DNA of 64,000 nt from Micavibrio sp. UBA6145 (GCA_002423205.1 DIUZ01000002.1:372001-436000), one strand, 5' to 3'; positions 43,536 to 52,564 are shown, numbered from the stretch's first letter. Numbers and translations: made by a program. Notes: generated by a model from the letters alone, not told the origin.

Positions 43536-45350
43536 ATGACCGCAAATGTCACCGAAAAAACAAAGCCCCAGCGCTCACTTTCGCCCCTTTTAGGGGTGCT
43601 GGGCCTGATCGACCGGGGCCAGTTGCTGGCCTTTGTCTGCATGCTTGTCGCCCTTGCGGCGGCGGCGGGGATTACCCTGGGCTTCGGCTATGTGCTTAAA
43701 GGCTTGGTAGATCAAGGGCTTACGGGCCATAACATCAGCGAAATCAACCGCATTCTTTTCATAATGGTTCTCATGGTCTGCGGTTTGGCCATCGCATCCT
43801 TCGCCCGCCTGTCGCTGTCCGGCTGGCTGGCGGAAACCATCGTCGCCCGCCTGCGCGTGCATGCCTTTACCCGCCTTCTGACCCTGGACCCCGCCTTTTA
43901 CATGCGCCGGATGAGCCATGAGGTCGCCAATTCCCTGTCCGCCGATACAACCCTTGTTGGCACGACCATCGCCACCTCGCTGCCGCTGGTCATGCGCAAC
44001 CTGCTTCTGGTCATGGGCGGCATCGTCATGCTGGTCGCCACGTCGCCCCGTCTGACCCTGATGGTTCTGGGGATTATGCCGCTGGTGGCATTGCCGGTTA
44101 TCGTCATTGGCCGCCGCGTGCGCGGCAATGCCAAGAAGTCACAGGAACAGACCGGGCTTCTGGGCGGCATGATGGGTGAGACGCTATCCAACATCCAGAC
44201 TGTCCAAAGCTACACCGCCGAAGAACGCTTCGCGCGCAAATACGCAACGCAGGCACACGATACGCTCAAGGCCGCTATGCGCCAGATCCTGACGCGCGCC
44301 GCCATGGCGTCATCTGTCATCTTCATCCTGTTCTCATCCCTGTGCGCGGTGATGTGGATCGGCGCGCGCGATGTCATGGACGGCACCATTTCGTCCGGCG
44401 CGCTGGCGTCATTCGTTTTCTATGCCGCGCTTGTCGCATCCGCTTTTGGCATTCTGGGTGATGTCGGCGCCGCCGTATTCCGCGCCGCCGCCGCACTGGA
44501 ACGCATCCGCGAAATCCTGAACATGCAGCCGACCATCATATCGCCTGTGTCCGAAACGAAAATCCCTGAAGCCATAGGTAACGTGCAGGTCTCGGATCTG
44601 TATTTCAAATATCTCGACGCCCCTGTGATCGACGGCATGTCGTTCAACGTGCGGGCCGGTGAAACCGTAGCCATTGTCGGCCCCTCGGGTGCCGGTAAAA
44701 CCACATTGTTCCAGTTGCTGATGCGCTTTGCTGATGCACAAAGCGGTTCAATCATGCTGGACGGCCGCGATATCCGCTCGCTGCCGCTGGAATATCTGCG
44801 CGGCACCGTGTCTTACGTGCCGCAGGACGGCGCGCTGTTCTCTGGCACGGTGAAGGAAAACATCCTGCTTGGTAATCCGGACGCGCGTCTGGGCCAGATT
44901 GAAAAAGCCGCCCGGGATGCGCAGGCGCACGATTTTATCATGGCGCTACCAAATGGTTACGACACGCTGCTGGGTGAACGCGGCATGCGCCTGTCCGGGG
45001 GGCAAAAACAACGCATTGCCCTGACCCGCGCGCTGCTTAAAGAATCCCCGATCTTGCTGCTGGACGAAGCCACGGCGTCCTTGGACACCGAGAATGAAAA
45101 GGCCATTCAGGCCGCCGTCCGCGCTTTGCATGGCAAGCGCACGGTCATGATTATTGCCCACCGCCTCAGTACGGTTTTAGAAGCCGACCGCATCTATGTC
45201 ATGCAGGCCGGAAAAATTGTCGAAGAAGGCACCCACAGCGAACTTTTGACGAAAAACGGCGTTTATGCTCGAATGGTAGGCCAGCAATTTTCACTGGCAG
45301 AAGATCAGGCGCGCCGTGCGCATCTGGGACTTACGGATTCATTACACTAG
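43536..45350 (+). CDS. ABC exporter with fused membrane and ATPase domains
   Basis: A 604-aa half-transporter of the MsbA/multidrug type. Six membrane helices cover about 30-310, followed by a nucleotide-binding domain with Walker A GPSGAGKTT, Q-loop VPQDGALFSG, signature LSGGQKQRIAL, Walker B ILLLDEATASLD and the switch His in AHRLST. It works as a dimer, exporting lipids or drugs; substrate not predictable. Start set at MTANVTEK. It separates smc and its DsbA-type neighbour from mutY. Confidence 0.9.
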   Translation: MTANVTEKTKPQRSLSPLLGVLGLIDRGQLLAFVCMLVALAAAAGITLGFGYVLKGLVDQGLTGHNISEINRILFIMVLMVCGLAIASFARLSLSGWLAETIVARLRVHAFTRLLTLDPAFYMRRMSHEVANSLSADTTLVGTTIATSLPLVMRNLLLVMGGIVMLVATSPRLTLMVLGIMPLVALPVIVIGRRVRGNAKKSQEQTGLLGGMMGETLSNIQTVQSYTAEERFARKYATQAHDTLKAAMRQILTRAAMASSVIFILFSSLCAVMWIGARDVMDGTISSGALASFVFYAALVASAFGILGDVGAAVFRAAAALERIREILNMQPTIISPVSETKIPEAIGNVQVSDLYFKYLDAPVIDGMSFNVRAGETVAIVGPSGAGKTTLFQLLMRFADAQSGSIMLDGRDIRSLPLEYLRGTVSYVPQDGALFSGTVKENILLGNPDARLGQIEKAARDAQAHDFIMALPNGYDTLLGERGMRLSGGQKQRIALTRALLKESPILLLDEATASLDTENEKAIQAAVRALHGKRTVMIIAHRLSTVLEADRIYVMQAGKIVEEGTHSELLTKNGVYARMVGQQFSLAEDQARRAHLGLTDSLH

Positions 45351-45373
45351 GACTTAAAGAAAGGAATATCATC

Positions 45374-45478
45374 ATGACTGACTGGGGTACTTGCGGCGTC
45401 TGTGGCAGAACCGGACCGAAAGGTACGACCTGCGAATGTGGCGCTTATGTTTCCATTTTCAAATGCGTTGCAATCTAA
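45374..45478 (+). CDS. Cysteine-rich 34-aa microprotein
   Basis: ATG 45374, TAA 45476-45478, preceded by a good ribosome site (AAGGAATATCATC). It starts 23 bases after the ABC exporter stop. The protein begins MTDWGTCGVCGRTGPKGTT and has Cys7-x2-Cys10 and Cys20-x-Cys22 plus Cys31, the pattern of a tiny zinc ribbon or rubredoxin-like knuckle. No signal peptide, so it is cytoplasmic. The stop overlaps the converging mutY stop by 4 bases. I recognise no family; it may be cotranscribed with the exporter. Confidence 0.6.
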   Translation: MTDWGTCGVCGRTGPKGTTCECGAYVSIFKCVAI

Positions 45479-46539
45479 CGCGTTTGTTTTACCGGAACTT
45501 TTGACCGAAAAGCCGCGTTCGAACGCTGAAAATATTTTGATACTTTTTTAAACACGCTGGGAAATCCTGCGTCTTCAATGTCGACAAAGCGGTAACCTTC
45601 GGGTGCCGCTTTTGTTTTGACCCGTATCATGGTCAGGGTCAGTTCAAAATGCGTGAACACATGCTTGATCGTGGTTTTTTCTGCGTCGCCCGAAAACCCA
45701 TTCAAAGCCTGCGGGTCATCATTCCAGTCCGATGTCGGCAATCCCGTCATCCCGCCCAGCAATCCCTTGGGTGCGCGTGTTTCAACCAGCACGCGGCCCT
45801 TTGCGTCCGTCATCCAGTACACAAAACCTTTGCGTTTTGGTCGCTCGGCTTTTTTCGCGCGCTTGGGCAATTCATTCTGGATGCCCAGCTTGAATGCTAC
45901 GCATTGCTTGTTGATCGGGCAGATCACGCATCTTGGGTTTTTTGGCGTACAGATCGCCGTGGCCAGATCCATAAACGCCTGCGGCAAATCATGCGGGCGC
46001 GTGTTGGCGTTTGAATGATAAATGACCTGCGCTACATCCTTGATTTCCGGCTTGCTGGCGGGCAGGGGCGTTTCAATCGCGTACACGCGTGATAACACCC
46101 GCTCGATATTGCCGTCGATGACTGAAGCCTGTTGCCCGAAAGCGATCGCGGCAATAGCGCCCGCCGTGTAATCGCCAATACCAGGCAACGCCATCAGCGC
46201 GGCCTTGTCGCGCGGGAATTTTCCACCCGCGGCACTTACCTGTTTGGCACAGGCATGCAGATTTCGCGCGCGGCTGTAATACCCAAGCCCCGCCCAGTCG
46301 CGCATGATGTCTTCGCTGCTGGCATTGGCCAGGTCATGCACGGTTGGGTATTTTTCCGTGAATTTCTCAAAATACGGCTTCACCGCCGGAACGGTGGTTT
46401 GCTGGAGCATGATTTCCGATAACCAGACCTTGTAAGGGTCCGCATGCGCCGCGCCCTTGGTCCGCCACGGCAGTTCCCGGCCGTGCCTGTCGTACCAGTC
46501 CAGCGTGTTCTGAATGATCGTTTTAACTTGGGGTTTCAT
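45475..46539 (-). CDS. mutY: A/G-specific adenine glycosylase
   Basis: A 354-aa DNA repair glycosylase removing adenine opposite 8-oxoguanine. Catalytic Glu42 in SEIMLQQT, helix-hairpin-helix LPGIGDYTAGAIAAIAF, Asp142 in VIDGNIERV, and a [4Fe-4S] cluster with Cys197, Cys204, Cys207 and Cys213 in C-x6-C-x2-C-x5-C spacing. The C-terminal MutT-like domain (about 235-340) recognises 8-oxoG. Divergent from the DUF721 gene across only 25 bases. Confidence 0.95.
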   Translation of the reverse strand: MKPQVKTIIQNTLDWYDRHGRELPWRTKGAAHADPYKVWLSEIMLQQTTVPAVKPYFEKFTEKYPTVHDLANASSEDIMRDWAGLGYYSRARNLHACAKQVSAAGGKFPRDKAALMALPGIGDYTAGAIAAIAFGQQASVIDGNIERVLSRVYAIETPLPASKPEIKDVAQVIYHSNANTRPHDLPQAFMDLATAICTPKNPRCVICPINKQCVAFKLGIQNELPKRAKKAERPKRKGFVYWMTDAKGRVLVETRAPKGLLGGMTGLPTSDWNDDPQALNGFSGDAEKTTIKHVFTHFELTLTMIRVKTKAAPEGYRFVDIEDAGFPSVFKKVSKYFQRSNAAFRSKVPVKQTR

Positions 46540-46564
46540 TGACTACTGATGTAGCCTGAAACCC

Positions 46565-47050
46565 ATGTCCGGACCAACACTGATCGCGAAAATCCTGCCC
46601 AGGGCCTCACAGGCCATTATGGGCAAGGACCGTTCAAAGGCGCGCCTGTCTATCGCCCGCCTGATCGACCAGTGGGAACATATTATCGCCCCGGAAGACC
46701 CGTTGATCGTGCGCCCCATCCGGGTCGGCTGGAAAAAGACCGGCAACGGCGAAGAACGGGAAGGGACTCTGTACATTGCGGCCCCCAGCGCCATCGCCAC
46801 CAAACTGACCTTCCAGGAGGCTATTATCGTGGGCCGGGTCAACCGCCTGTTCGGTATGCCGGCAAGCGCATCCGTCCGCCGTATTGCCCTGTCCCATGAC
46901 CGGCTAAGCACGCCCCTGAAAAAGTCTTATCGGCCCAAGGTTCCCATGGCCGAGGATACCCGTCAGGTCGTTGAAAACATTGAAGACCCCGTTCTACGGG
47001 AAATGCTTAAAGGTCTGGCCGAGGCCATGGCCGGCGACAAGCGCTCATAA
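46565..47050 (+). CDS. DUF721 / DciA-like protein
   Basis: A 161-aa protein with the DUF721 core (ARLIDQWEHIIAPEDPLIVR, GTLYIAAPSAIATKLTFQEA, then IIVGRVNRLFG). DciA proteins of this family load the replicative helicase DnaB in bacteria lacking DnaC. Its place beside mutY is conserved in alphaproteobacteria. The C-terminal third is helical and charged. Confidence 0.8.
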   Translation: MSGPTLIAKILPRASQAIMGKDRSKARLSIARLIDQWEHIIAPEDPLIVRPIRVGWKKTGNGEEREGTLYIAAPSAIATKLTFQEAIIVGRVNRLFGMPASASVRRIALSHDRLSTPLKKSYRPKVPMAEDTRQVVENIEDPVLREMLKGLAEAMAGDKRS

Positions 47051-47071
47051 AATCAAGGTTTTCCAGCCACA

Positions 47072-47159
47072 GCAACTGGCCGCATGCGGCCCGCGAGCTT
47101 ATGCGAGCGAAGCCAAAGCGTGCGGAGCACGCGCCCCGGCATTTGAGGGGCCATATTAG
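47072..47159. repeat. Dispersed multi-hairpin repeat, copy B
   Basis: Between the DUF721 stop and efp. GGCCGC-at-GCGGCC (47078-47091), GCGAAGCC, GCGTGC-gga-GCACGC (47118-47132) and the CCCCGGC..GAGGGG..CATATTA end. Nearly identical frame to copy A, but inverted relative to the upstream gene. Confidence 0.8.
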
Positions 47160-47221
47160 TTGCCTTAAACGTTTGAAACTGTTATTCCTTCGCCCGATTT
47201 AAACTTTCGGGACATCGAACA

Positions 47222-47791
47222 ATGGCAAAAGTAAACTCCATCACCCTGCGTGCCGGCATGGTCGTCGAATTCAACAACAAGATCATGATCGTGCTCAAGC
47301 ACGAGATCATGCAGATGCAGCAGCGCTCGGGCACGATCCAGTTGGACCTGCGCGACATCCGCACCGGCAACAAGGACTCGATCCGCTTCAAGACCGGCGA
47401 AATGGTTGACCGCGTGCGCCTCGACCAGAACGACGCCACCTTCCTGTACGAAGAAGGCGATAACTACGTGTTCATGGACAGCAAGACTTACGAACAAACG
47501 ATGATTTCCAAGGAATTCCTCGGTGAAAAAGGTCTCTACCTCCAGGAAAACATGGAAGTGCAGATTGAATCCTACGAAGGCGAACCGCTTTCGGTCGAAC
47601 TGCCGATGAGCATCACCGCCACGATCACGGAAACGGAACCCGTCGTTAAGGGCCAGACCGCAGCGTCGTCCTACAAACCCGCCATGCTCGACAACGGCGT
47701 GCGCGTCATGGTCCCGCCGCATATCGAGGCTGGCACCCGTATCGTCGTCAAGACCGAAGACGGCACCTACATGGAACGCGCAAAAGACTAA
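47222..47791 (+). CDS. efp: Elongation factor P with altered tip loop
   Basis: A 189-aa, three-domain EF-P (KOW-like domain 1, OB domains about 65-125 and 130-188, with the end motif VPPHIEAGTRIVVKTEDGTY). EF-P rescues ribosomes stalled at polyproline. The tip loop that normally reads KPGKG or KPGRG with the modified Lys34/Arg34 here reads QMQQRS; ungapped alignment puts Gln34 at the site, with Arg35 next to it. The proline-glycine turn is lost. Followed by suhB as in related genomes. Confidence 0.9.
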   Translation: MAKVNSITLRAGMVVEFNNKIMIVLKHEIMQMQQRSGTIQLDLRDIRTGNKDSIRFKTGEMVDRVRLDQNDATFLYEEGDNYVFMDSKTYEQTMISKEFLGEKGLYLQENMEVQIESYEGEPLSVELPMSITATITETEPVVKGQTAASSYKPAMLDNGVRVMVPPHIEAGTRIVVKTEDGTYMERAKD

Positions 47792-47809
47792 TTCAAAAGG
47801 AATATTGTC

Positions 47810-48595
47810 ATGGCTTTGATGCCGGCACTCGTAACAGTCATGGTCAAGGCAGTGGAAGCTGCTTCCAAATCGCTTGCGCGTGATTTCGGCGAAGTTGAGC
47901 AACTGCAGGTCTCGATCAAGGGCCCGTCCGACTTCGTGTCCGCCGCCGACAAAAGAGCTGAAAAAACCATTCATCAGTCGCTGTCCAAGGCGCGCCCGGA
48001 TTTTTCCTACGTCATGGAAGAAGGCGGCAAGATCGAAGGTAAAGACAAGTCCAAGGTGTTCTATGTCGACCCGCTCGACGGCACCAATAACTTCCTGCAC
48101 GGCGTGCCGCACTGGTGCACCACCATCGCCGCCGAAGAAGACGGTGAAATCACCGCAGCCGTGACGCTGGACGTTGTGCGCAATGAATTGTTCTGGGCCT
48201 CCAAAGGGCACGGCGCATTCATCCGTAACAAGCGCCTGCGCATTTCCGGCCGCAAGGATCTGGATATGGCGCTGGTCGCCGCATCGCACGCAGCCAAGGG
48301 CCGTCGCGACGCCGTAAAACTGGGCGAAGATATTATAAAAGTCTCAGGTCACGTGTCGGGCATTCGCTCGTTCCACTCCGCCGCGCTTGACCTGGCCTAT
48401 GTGGCCGCCGGTCGTTTTGATGCTTTCTGGGATCGCTCCCTCAAACCGTGGGATGTCGCCGCGGGCGTTTTGTTGATCCGCGAAGCGGGCGGCATGGTGA
48501 GCGAAATTGACGGCGGCAGTGATCCCGTCAATGGCGGCAGCATTCTCGCCTCCAACGCATCTTTGTATCAGGATATGCGCAAGCTCCTGTCTTAA
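47810..48595 (+). CDS. suhB: Inositol-1-monophosphatase family protein
   Basis: A 261-aa metal-dependent phosphatase. Motif A VDPLDGTNNFLHG, motif B WDVAAGVLLIREAGG and the upstream DFVSAADKRAEKTI are intact. SuhB-type enzymes dephosphorylate inositol phosphates and in E. coli also aid rRNA antitermination. Good ribosome site (AAAGGAAT), 18 bases after efp. Confidence 0.93.
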   Translation: MALMPALVTVMVKAVEAASKSLARDFGEVEQLQVSIKGPSDFVSAADKRAEKTIHQSLSKARPDFSYVMEEGGKIEGKDKSKVFYVDPLDGTNNFLHGVPHWCTTIAAEEDGEITAAVTLDVVRNELFWASKGHGAFIRNKRLRISGRKDLDMALVAASHAAKGRRDAVKLGEDIIKVSGHVSGIRSFHSAALDLAYVAAGRFDAFWDRSLKPWDVAAGVLLIREAGGMVSEIDGGSDPVNGGSILASNASLYQDMRKLLS

Positions 48596-48607
48596 GGAGA
48601 GAACCGT

Positions 48608-49720
48608 TTGCCGAATAATAGGTGCCTAGGTTTCGTGCTCTGTGCCGCGCTGACGCTGTGCGCGCCCGTAGCCATGGCTGCGGACAAAAAAGAAAAGGCA
48701 CCCGCGCCTGCCAAGCCACCTGTACGCGTTCCCTTTTCGGCCTTCCGCACCAAGCCTATCCTGGATATGCATTCGGACGGTCCGTTTAAGGATACAAAAG
48801 ACAAAAAACCGATTTCCATCCGCATTGAGCCGATGAAGATCGTCCCCCGTCCAAAGCCTGAAGAGATCGCCAACGCGCCGGAAGAGGTACAGGGCGCCGA
48901 CGAAACCACACAGGATACCGCTGCCGTGTTCGCGGGCAATATTCCGCTACCCGTGCGCAAGCCCGGCACATCCACGCCAGACGAGGTTATATTCATGCCC
49001 GCAACCGCCCGGGTTGAACGCGCACCCTTCGTTGATAACAGGCAGACCCCACCCGAAGAAGAACCCACCCCGCAGGTTGCTGCCGAAGAGGCTGCGCAGG
49101 AACACGCCGCAACCGGCGTTTATATAGAAGAGCCCGATGTGCCCATGCGTAAACCCGCCCCTGCCATGCAGATCGATGATCTGGCCGAAGACGATGAAAG
49201 CCGTTTCGATGAAGAGGATGATCGCACCGCCGGTGCTGGTTTTGGTATACGCCGTGACGAGGCGCTGAGTATCGCATCCATCGGCGCGCGTAACCTGCGT
49301 GCCATGCTGGAACCCGACCCTACTGGTGCCATTTCACCGGTGCTTCTGCCCGGATACGAAGAAACGGTCGCAGCGCCCGACGCACAGGGCGACGATGAGC
49401 ACGGTATTCCCGCACAGGTCATTGTCTTTTTTGTCGAGGGAAGTCCGCGAATGGAAGTCGGCCAGATCGATATCGTCAATGCCGATGTGCTGGAGCGTTT
49501 GAAGCGACGTCCGGACCTGGACCTGGAAATTGTCGGTTTTTCCGAAAAACTGGGCGGTGGTGCGGAAGAAACCCGGAAAATGTCTGCCCTGCGCGCGGCA
49601 GAATTGCGTGATTACCTGAAAAATCACAAGATCGACACCGACCGCTTGACGGTGACCGCGAAAGGGGACGACACTGATGTTGAGCCCCGTGACCGGGTTG
49701 AAATGCACTTTACCGAATAA
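48608..49720 (+). CDS. Exported protein with OmpA-like C-terminal domain
   Basis: A 370-aa protein. Signal peptide (PNNRCLGFVLCAALTLCAPV, cut near AMA), a long acidic, Pro-rich low-complexity region (about 30-265) and a C-terminal OmpA-like domain from about 270 (VERLKRRPDLDLEIVGFSEK-like LERLKRRPDLDLEIVGFSEK, then KMSALRAAELRDYLKNH) that would grip peptidoglycan. TTG start supported by a strong ribosome site (TAAGGAGAGAACC). No beta-barrel part is seen, so it is probably periplasmic. Cotranscribed with suhB. Confidence 0.75.
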   Translation: MPNNRCLGFVLCAALTLCAPVAMAADKKEKAPAPAKPPVRVPFSAFRTKPILDMHSDGPFKDTKDKKPISIRIEPMKIVPRPKPEEIANAPEEVQGADETTQDTAAVFAGNIPLPVRKPGTSTPDEVIFMPATARVERAPFVDNRQTPPEEEPTPQVAAEEAAQEHAATGVYIEEPDVPMRKPAPAMQIDDLAEDDESRFDEEDDRTAGAGFGIRRDEALSIASIGARNLRAMLEPDPTGAISPVLLPGYEETVAAPDAQGDDEHGIPAQVIVFFVEGSPRMEVGQIDIVNADVLERLKRRPDLDLEIVGFSEKLGGGAEETRKMSALRAAELRDYLKNHKIDTDRLTVTAKGDDTDVEPRDRVEMHFTE

Positions 49721-49751
49721 GGGTTGGGCCCGCCCCACTTATAGAACCGCG

Positions 49752-50534
49752 ATGATCAGACTTCTGACCTTTGTTTTCTGCCTTTTTGCCAGCACGGGTA
49801 TCTACGCGCCCGCCCAAGCGCAGAATAATTCAGACACGCTGCGATATGTTCCCGCAAATATTGAGAACATATCCGACGCCCTGTTTAAAAGGGGCATTCT
49901 CAAAACATCGGATTCAGCCGCGGTTGAGGAATATGTCCGCATACATTACTGCGGCCTTTATGAACAATACCAGCGCGATGACTTTTCATGGGCGCGCATC
50001 CGCGAGGGACAAACGCGTGACCTTGAAACGCGCCTCACCACATTGCCTGACGGCCTGGAAATTGCGAACAAGCTTTACTTAAGCCAGTACGACATGGCAT
50101 CGGGACAATTCGGCCTGCTGGCGAGAAGTGCGCTGAACAATGTCGGCACCATCATTGCGTTCGTTGACGCCAGCGGTTTTCTCAATGCCTGCAATCGTCC
50201 GTTCGTGCCGCGCGTGCACCCGCTGGAACTGAACCTTAAGCTGGATAAGCCCGTCACATTGTCCGCCATTCCTATGAGCCACGACGCAGCCAAGGCTCTT
50301 CTTGCCGACATCAACGCCCGCAAGATGATGGAGGAGAGCGAAAAACGGTCTGTTCTGCTGGTCTTCCGTGTGCGCATTACCGGGGTTGATCCGCTTTCAG
50401 TGGCGACCGACCCGTTGCATCGCACGGTCATGGGGCAACTGGATGATATCCGGATTTTCGAAGGCCCGAACCGCAAGCAATTGCTGTTCAGGAAGGTTTT
50501 TGAAACCCAGCCGGTGAAAAACGGCAAAAACTGA
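49752..50534 (+). CDS. Hypothetical exported protein, 260 aa
   Basis: Signal peptide MIRLLTFVFCLFASTGIYAP (cut near AQA). The mature part has a cysteine pair (RIHYCGLYEQ and FLNACNRPFV) that could be joined in the periplasm and a beta-rich C-terminal half (LLVFRVRITGVDPL). I do not recognise a family with certainty. It starts 31 bases after the OmpA-like gene, so they may work together at the envelope. The last 47 bases overlap the converging methyltransferase gene. Confidence 0.6.
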   Translation: MIRLLTFVFCLFASTGIYAPAQAQNNSDTLRYVPANIENISDALFKRGILKTSDSAAVEEYVRIHYCGLYEQYQRDDFSWARIREGQTRDLETRLTTLPDGLEIANKLYLSQYDMASGQFGLLARSALNNVGTIIAFVDASGFLNACNRPFVPRVHPLELNLKLDKPVTLSAIPMSHDAAKALLADINARKMMEESEKRSVLLVFRVRITGVDPLSVATDPLHRTVMGQLDDIRIFEGPNRKQLLFRKVFETQPVKNGKN

Positions 50535-51594
50535 CCTGTGCCGCGACGGCCATCACTTTGAACAATCCGCCCATACCTTGTGCATCGGTCAGGCGGCTGA
50601 CGCCCGGTGCCAGCGTTTCGTCATTCGGGTTTACGGCCTGAAGCGCCTTCAGGCGCATATTGATCCCCATCGTTTCAAGGAATGTCTTCTGGTCGTCCGG
50701 CCCATGCACGGCGCATCCGGCGTCCCTGGCGATATCCGCCAGTCGCGCGAAATCCACGTGGCTGGTCAAATCCGCTTCGCCGACATGCGATAGCGGGCTG
50801 ACATACTGATGCTGGCGCACTGCCTGAAACGTATCGCCCGCCGCATTGGCTATGGCGTGCCCGTAATCAATCACAATCATGAGGCCGCCTTGTTTTTGCA
50901 GGCGCTCGCACAATGCTTTCATCACGGCGTCGCGTACCGGGCTGATCTCACGGATGTCGCCGTCATGACCGGCGGGCAGGGTGGCAATCCACGCATCGCC
51001 CGCATCCTTGCGCAGCTTCTGCCCACCTGCCGTGATGCCGAATATAAAATTGTCGTCCGCGTCGAGTTGGATGACTTTTTCGCGCCAGCCATCCAGCGTC
51101 ATGACCGCCTGCCGGATAGGCAGGGCGTCAAAAAATTCATTCGCCAAAATTAAAAGGGGTGCGTCGTTCGGCAACGTATCGATGCTGTCATGCCAGTGCG
51201 GTTTATACCCGGCGAGTTTCGTTTTCTGCGCATTGCGCAGGACCGGACTGGTTTCAACCAGGTGAATATTGCTACGCTCGGCAAAGTCAGGCGCGTTCTT
51301 GCACGACCGCAGAAAATCGGCCATCAGCGTGCCGCGGCCCGGGCCTAGCTCGACCAGGTGCACATTGGGCTTGCCGCCGCGTATCCATGCCTCGATCATG
51401 CAAACGGTCAGCATCTCGCCGAATATCTGGCTGATTTCCGGTGATGTCGTGAAATCGCCCTGCGCGCCAATCGGGTCGCGTGTGATGTAATAGCCATGCT
51501 TTGGATGGCCCAGCGCAAGTGACATAAACGTGCCGATATCCATCGGTCCGTTTTGGCGTATCTGTGCTTTGATAATGTCTTCGATGTTGTTCAT
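50488..51594 (-). CDS. SAM-dependent methyltransferase, NDUFAF7/MidA family
   Basis: A 368-aa class I methyltransferase. The N-terminal MDIGTFMSLALGHPKHGYYI, then GAQGDFTTSPEISQIFGEM, SAM loop VELGPGRGTLMADFLR and ANEFFDALPIRQ are all hallmarks of the NDUFAF7 family, which methylates an arginine of a complex I subunit in mitochondria. The start MNNIEDIIKAQI is at 51594. Downstream of lgt, as in many alphaproteobacteria; hairpin repeat D lies between. Confidence 0.9.
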   Translation of the reverse strand: MNNIEDIIKAQIRQNGPMDIGTFMSLALGHPKHGYYITRDPIGAQGDFTTSPEISQIFGEMLTVCMIEAWIRGGKPNVHLVELGPGRGTLMADFLRSCKNAPDFAERSNIHLVETSPVLRNAQKTKLAGYKPHWHDSIDTLPNDAPLLILANEFFDALPIRQAVMTLDGWREKVIQLDADDNFIFGITAGGQKLRKDAGDAWIATLPAGHDGDIREISPVRDAVMKALCERLQKQGGLMIVIDYGHAIANAAGDTFQAVRQHQYVSPLSHVGEADLTSHVDFARLADIARDAGCAVHGPDDQKTFLETMGINMRLKALQAVNPNDETLAPGVSRLTDAQGMGGLFKVMAVAAQVSFCRFSPAGFQKPS

Positions 51595-51599
51595 TGTGA

Positions 51600-51676
51600 C
51601 CCATGGCCGCAACTGCGGCCCGCGCTTTCGCGCGAGCGGGCCTCGCCGGAGGCGACGGGCCGGCGAGGCCCCCAAA
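51600..51676. repeat. Dispersed multi-hairpin repeat, copy D
   Basis: Between the lgt stop and the methyltransferase start. GGCCGC-aact-GCGGCC, then CGCGC-tttc-GCGCG, then a long stem GGGCCTCGCCGG/CCGGCGAGGCCC. It is closest to copy C. Confidence 0.8.
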
Positions 51677-52480
51677 CTAATTCTTCAGCCGTTTCCATCG
51701 TGCGATGATAAGTACACCAGCCACGATCATCGGCAAGCACAAAAGCTGGCCCATGGTGATGCCTTCCCACAGGAAGCCGATCTGTGAATCCGGTTCGCGG
51801 AAAAACTCGACAATGATGCGGCTGACGCCGTAGCCGATCAGGAAAATACCAGACAATAACCCTGCGTGCGTCCATGCATCTTTGCGCCGGGCAAAGAACA
51901 GCAGGACCAGGCCAAGGATCAGGCCTTCAAGAATGGCTTCATAAATCTGCGACGGATGGCGCGGTAATGCGCCGCCGCTCGGGAAGATCACGCCCCACGG
52001 CATGCTGGTGTAACGGCCATATAATTCACCGTTGATGAAATTCGCAATGCGCCCAAAGAACAAACCAACCGGAGCAACCACCGCGGCGAAATCCGTGATT
52101 GCCAGAAACGGCAGTTTCTTGGCGCGGCCATACAGCCACACGGCAGCAATCGTACCGAGCAGACCGCCGTGAAACGACATGCCGCCCTGCCAGATTTTGA
52201 AAATATCCAGCGGGTTGTGCAGGTACAGAATGGGATTATAGACCAGCGTGTAGACAAGACGCCCGCCAAGAATAATGCCCGCGATAATCCACGGCAGAAT
52301 ATCTTCCGGGGTTTCAGGTGAGCAGGGCGACGCCTTGCCCCAGCGCTTCAGAACAAAATTCGCATAGACCATACCGCCGAGAATGAACCCGGCCAGGTAG
52401 GCCAGCGCGTACCAGTGCACCTGCAAGGGACCGACGGAAAAGGCGATAGGGTCGATATTCGGAAACGTCAGGCCATTCAT
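51677..52480 (-). CDS. lgt: Prolipoprotein diacylglyceryl transferase
   Basis: A 267-aa inner-membrane enzyme attaching diacylglycerol to lipoprotein cysteines. Seven predicted spans; the Lgt signature GRIANFINGELYGR is intact, with HPSQIYEAILEG and GGMSFHGGLLG also typical. Start MNGLTFPNI at 52480 matches homologues; the frame stays open upstream without homology. Confidence 0.95.
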   Translation of the reverse strand: MNGLTFPNIDPIAFSVGPLQVHWYALAYLAGFILGGMVYANFVLKRWGKASPCSPETPEDILPWIIAGIILGGRLVYTLVYNPILYLHNPLDIFKIWQGGMSFHGGLLGTIAAVWLYGRAKKLPFLAITDFAAVVAPVGLFFGRIANFINGELYGRYTSMPWGVIFPSGGALPRHPSQIYEAILEGLILGLVLLFFARRKDAWTHAGLLSGIFLIGYGVSRIIVEFFREPDSQIGFLWEGITMGQLLCLPMIVAGVLIIARWKRLKN

Positions 52481-52564
52481 CCCCGTATGATAGCGGCGCA
52501 GGGGTAAAGCGCAACTCCGGGGGCCCGCAAAAGAGCTTGCACGAAAAAAGTGATTCAATTACGG

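Noticed and set aside
47165..48289. Long open frame antisense to efp and suhB
   Set aside because: Both genes on the other strand are certain; His/Val/Phe-rich antisense translation is an artefact.
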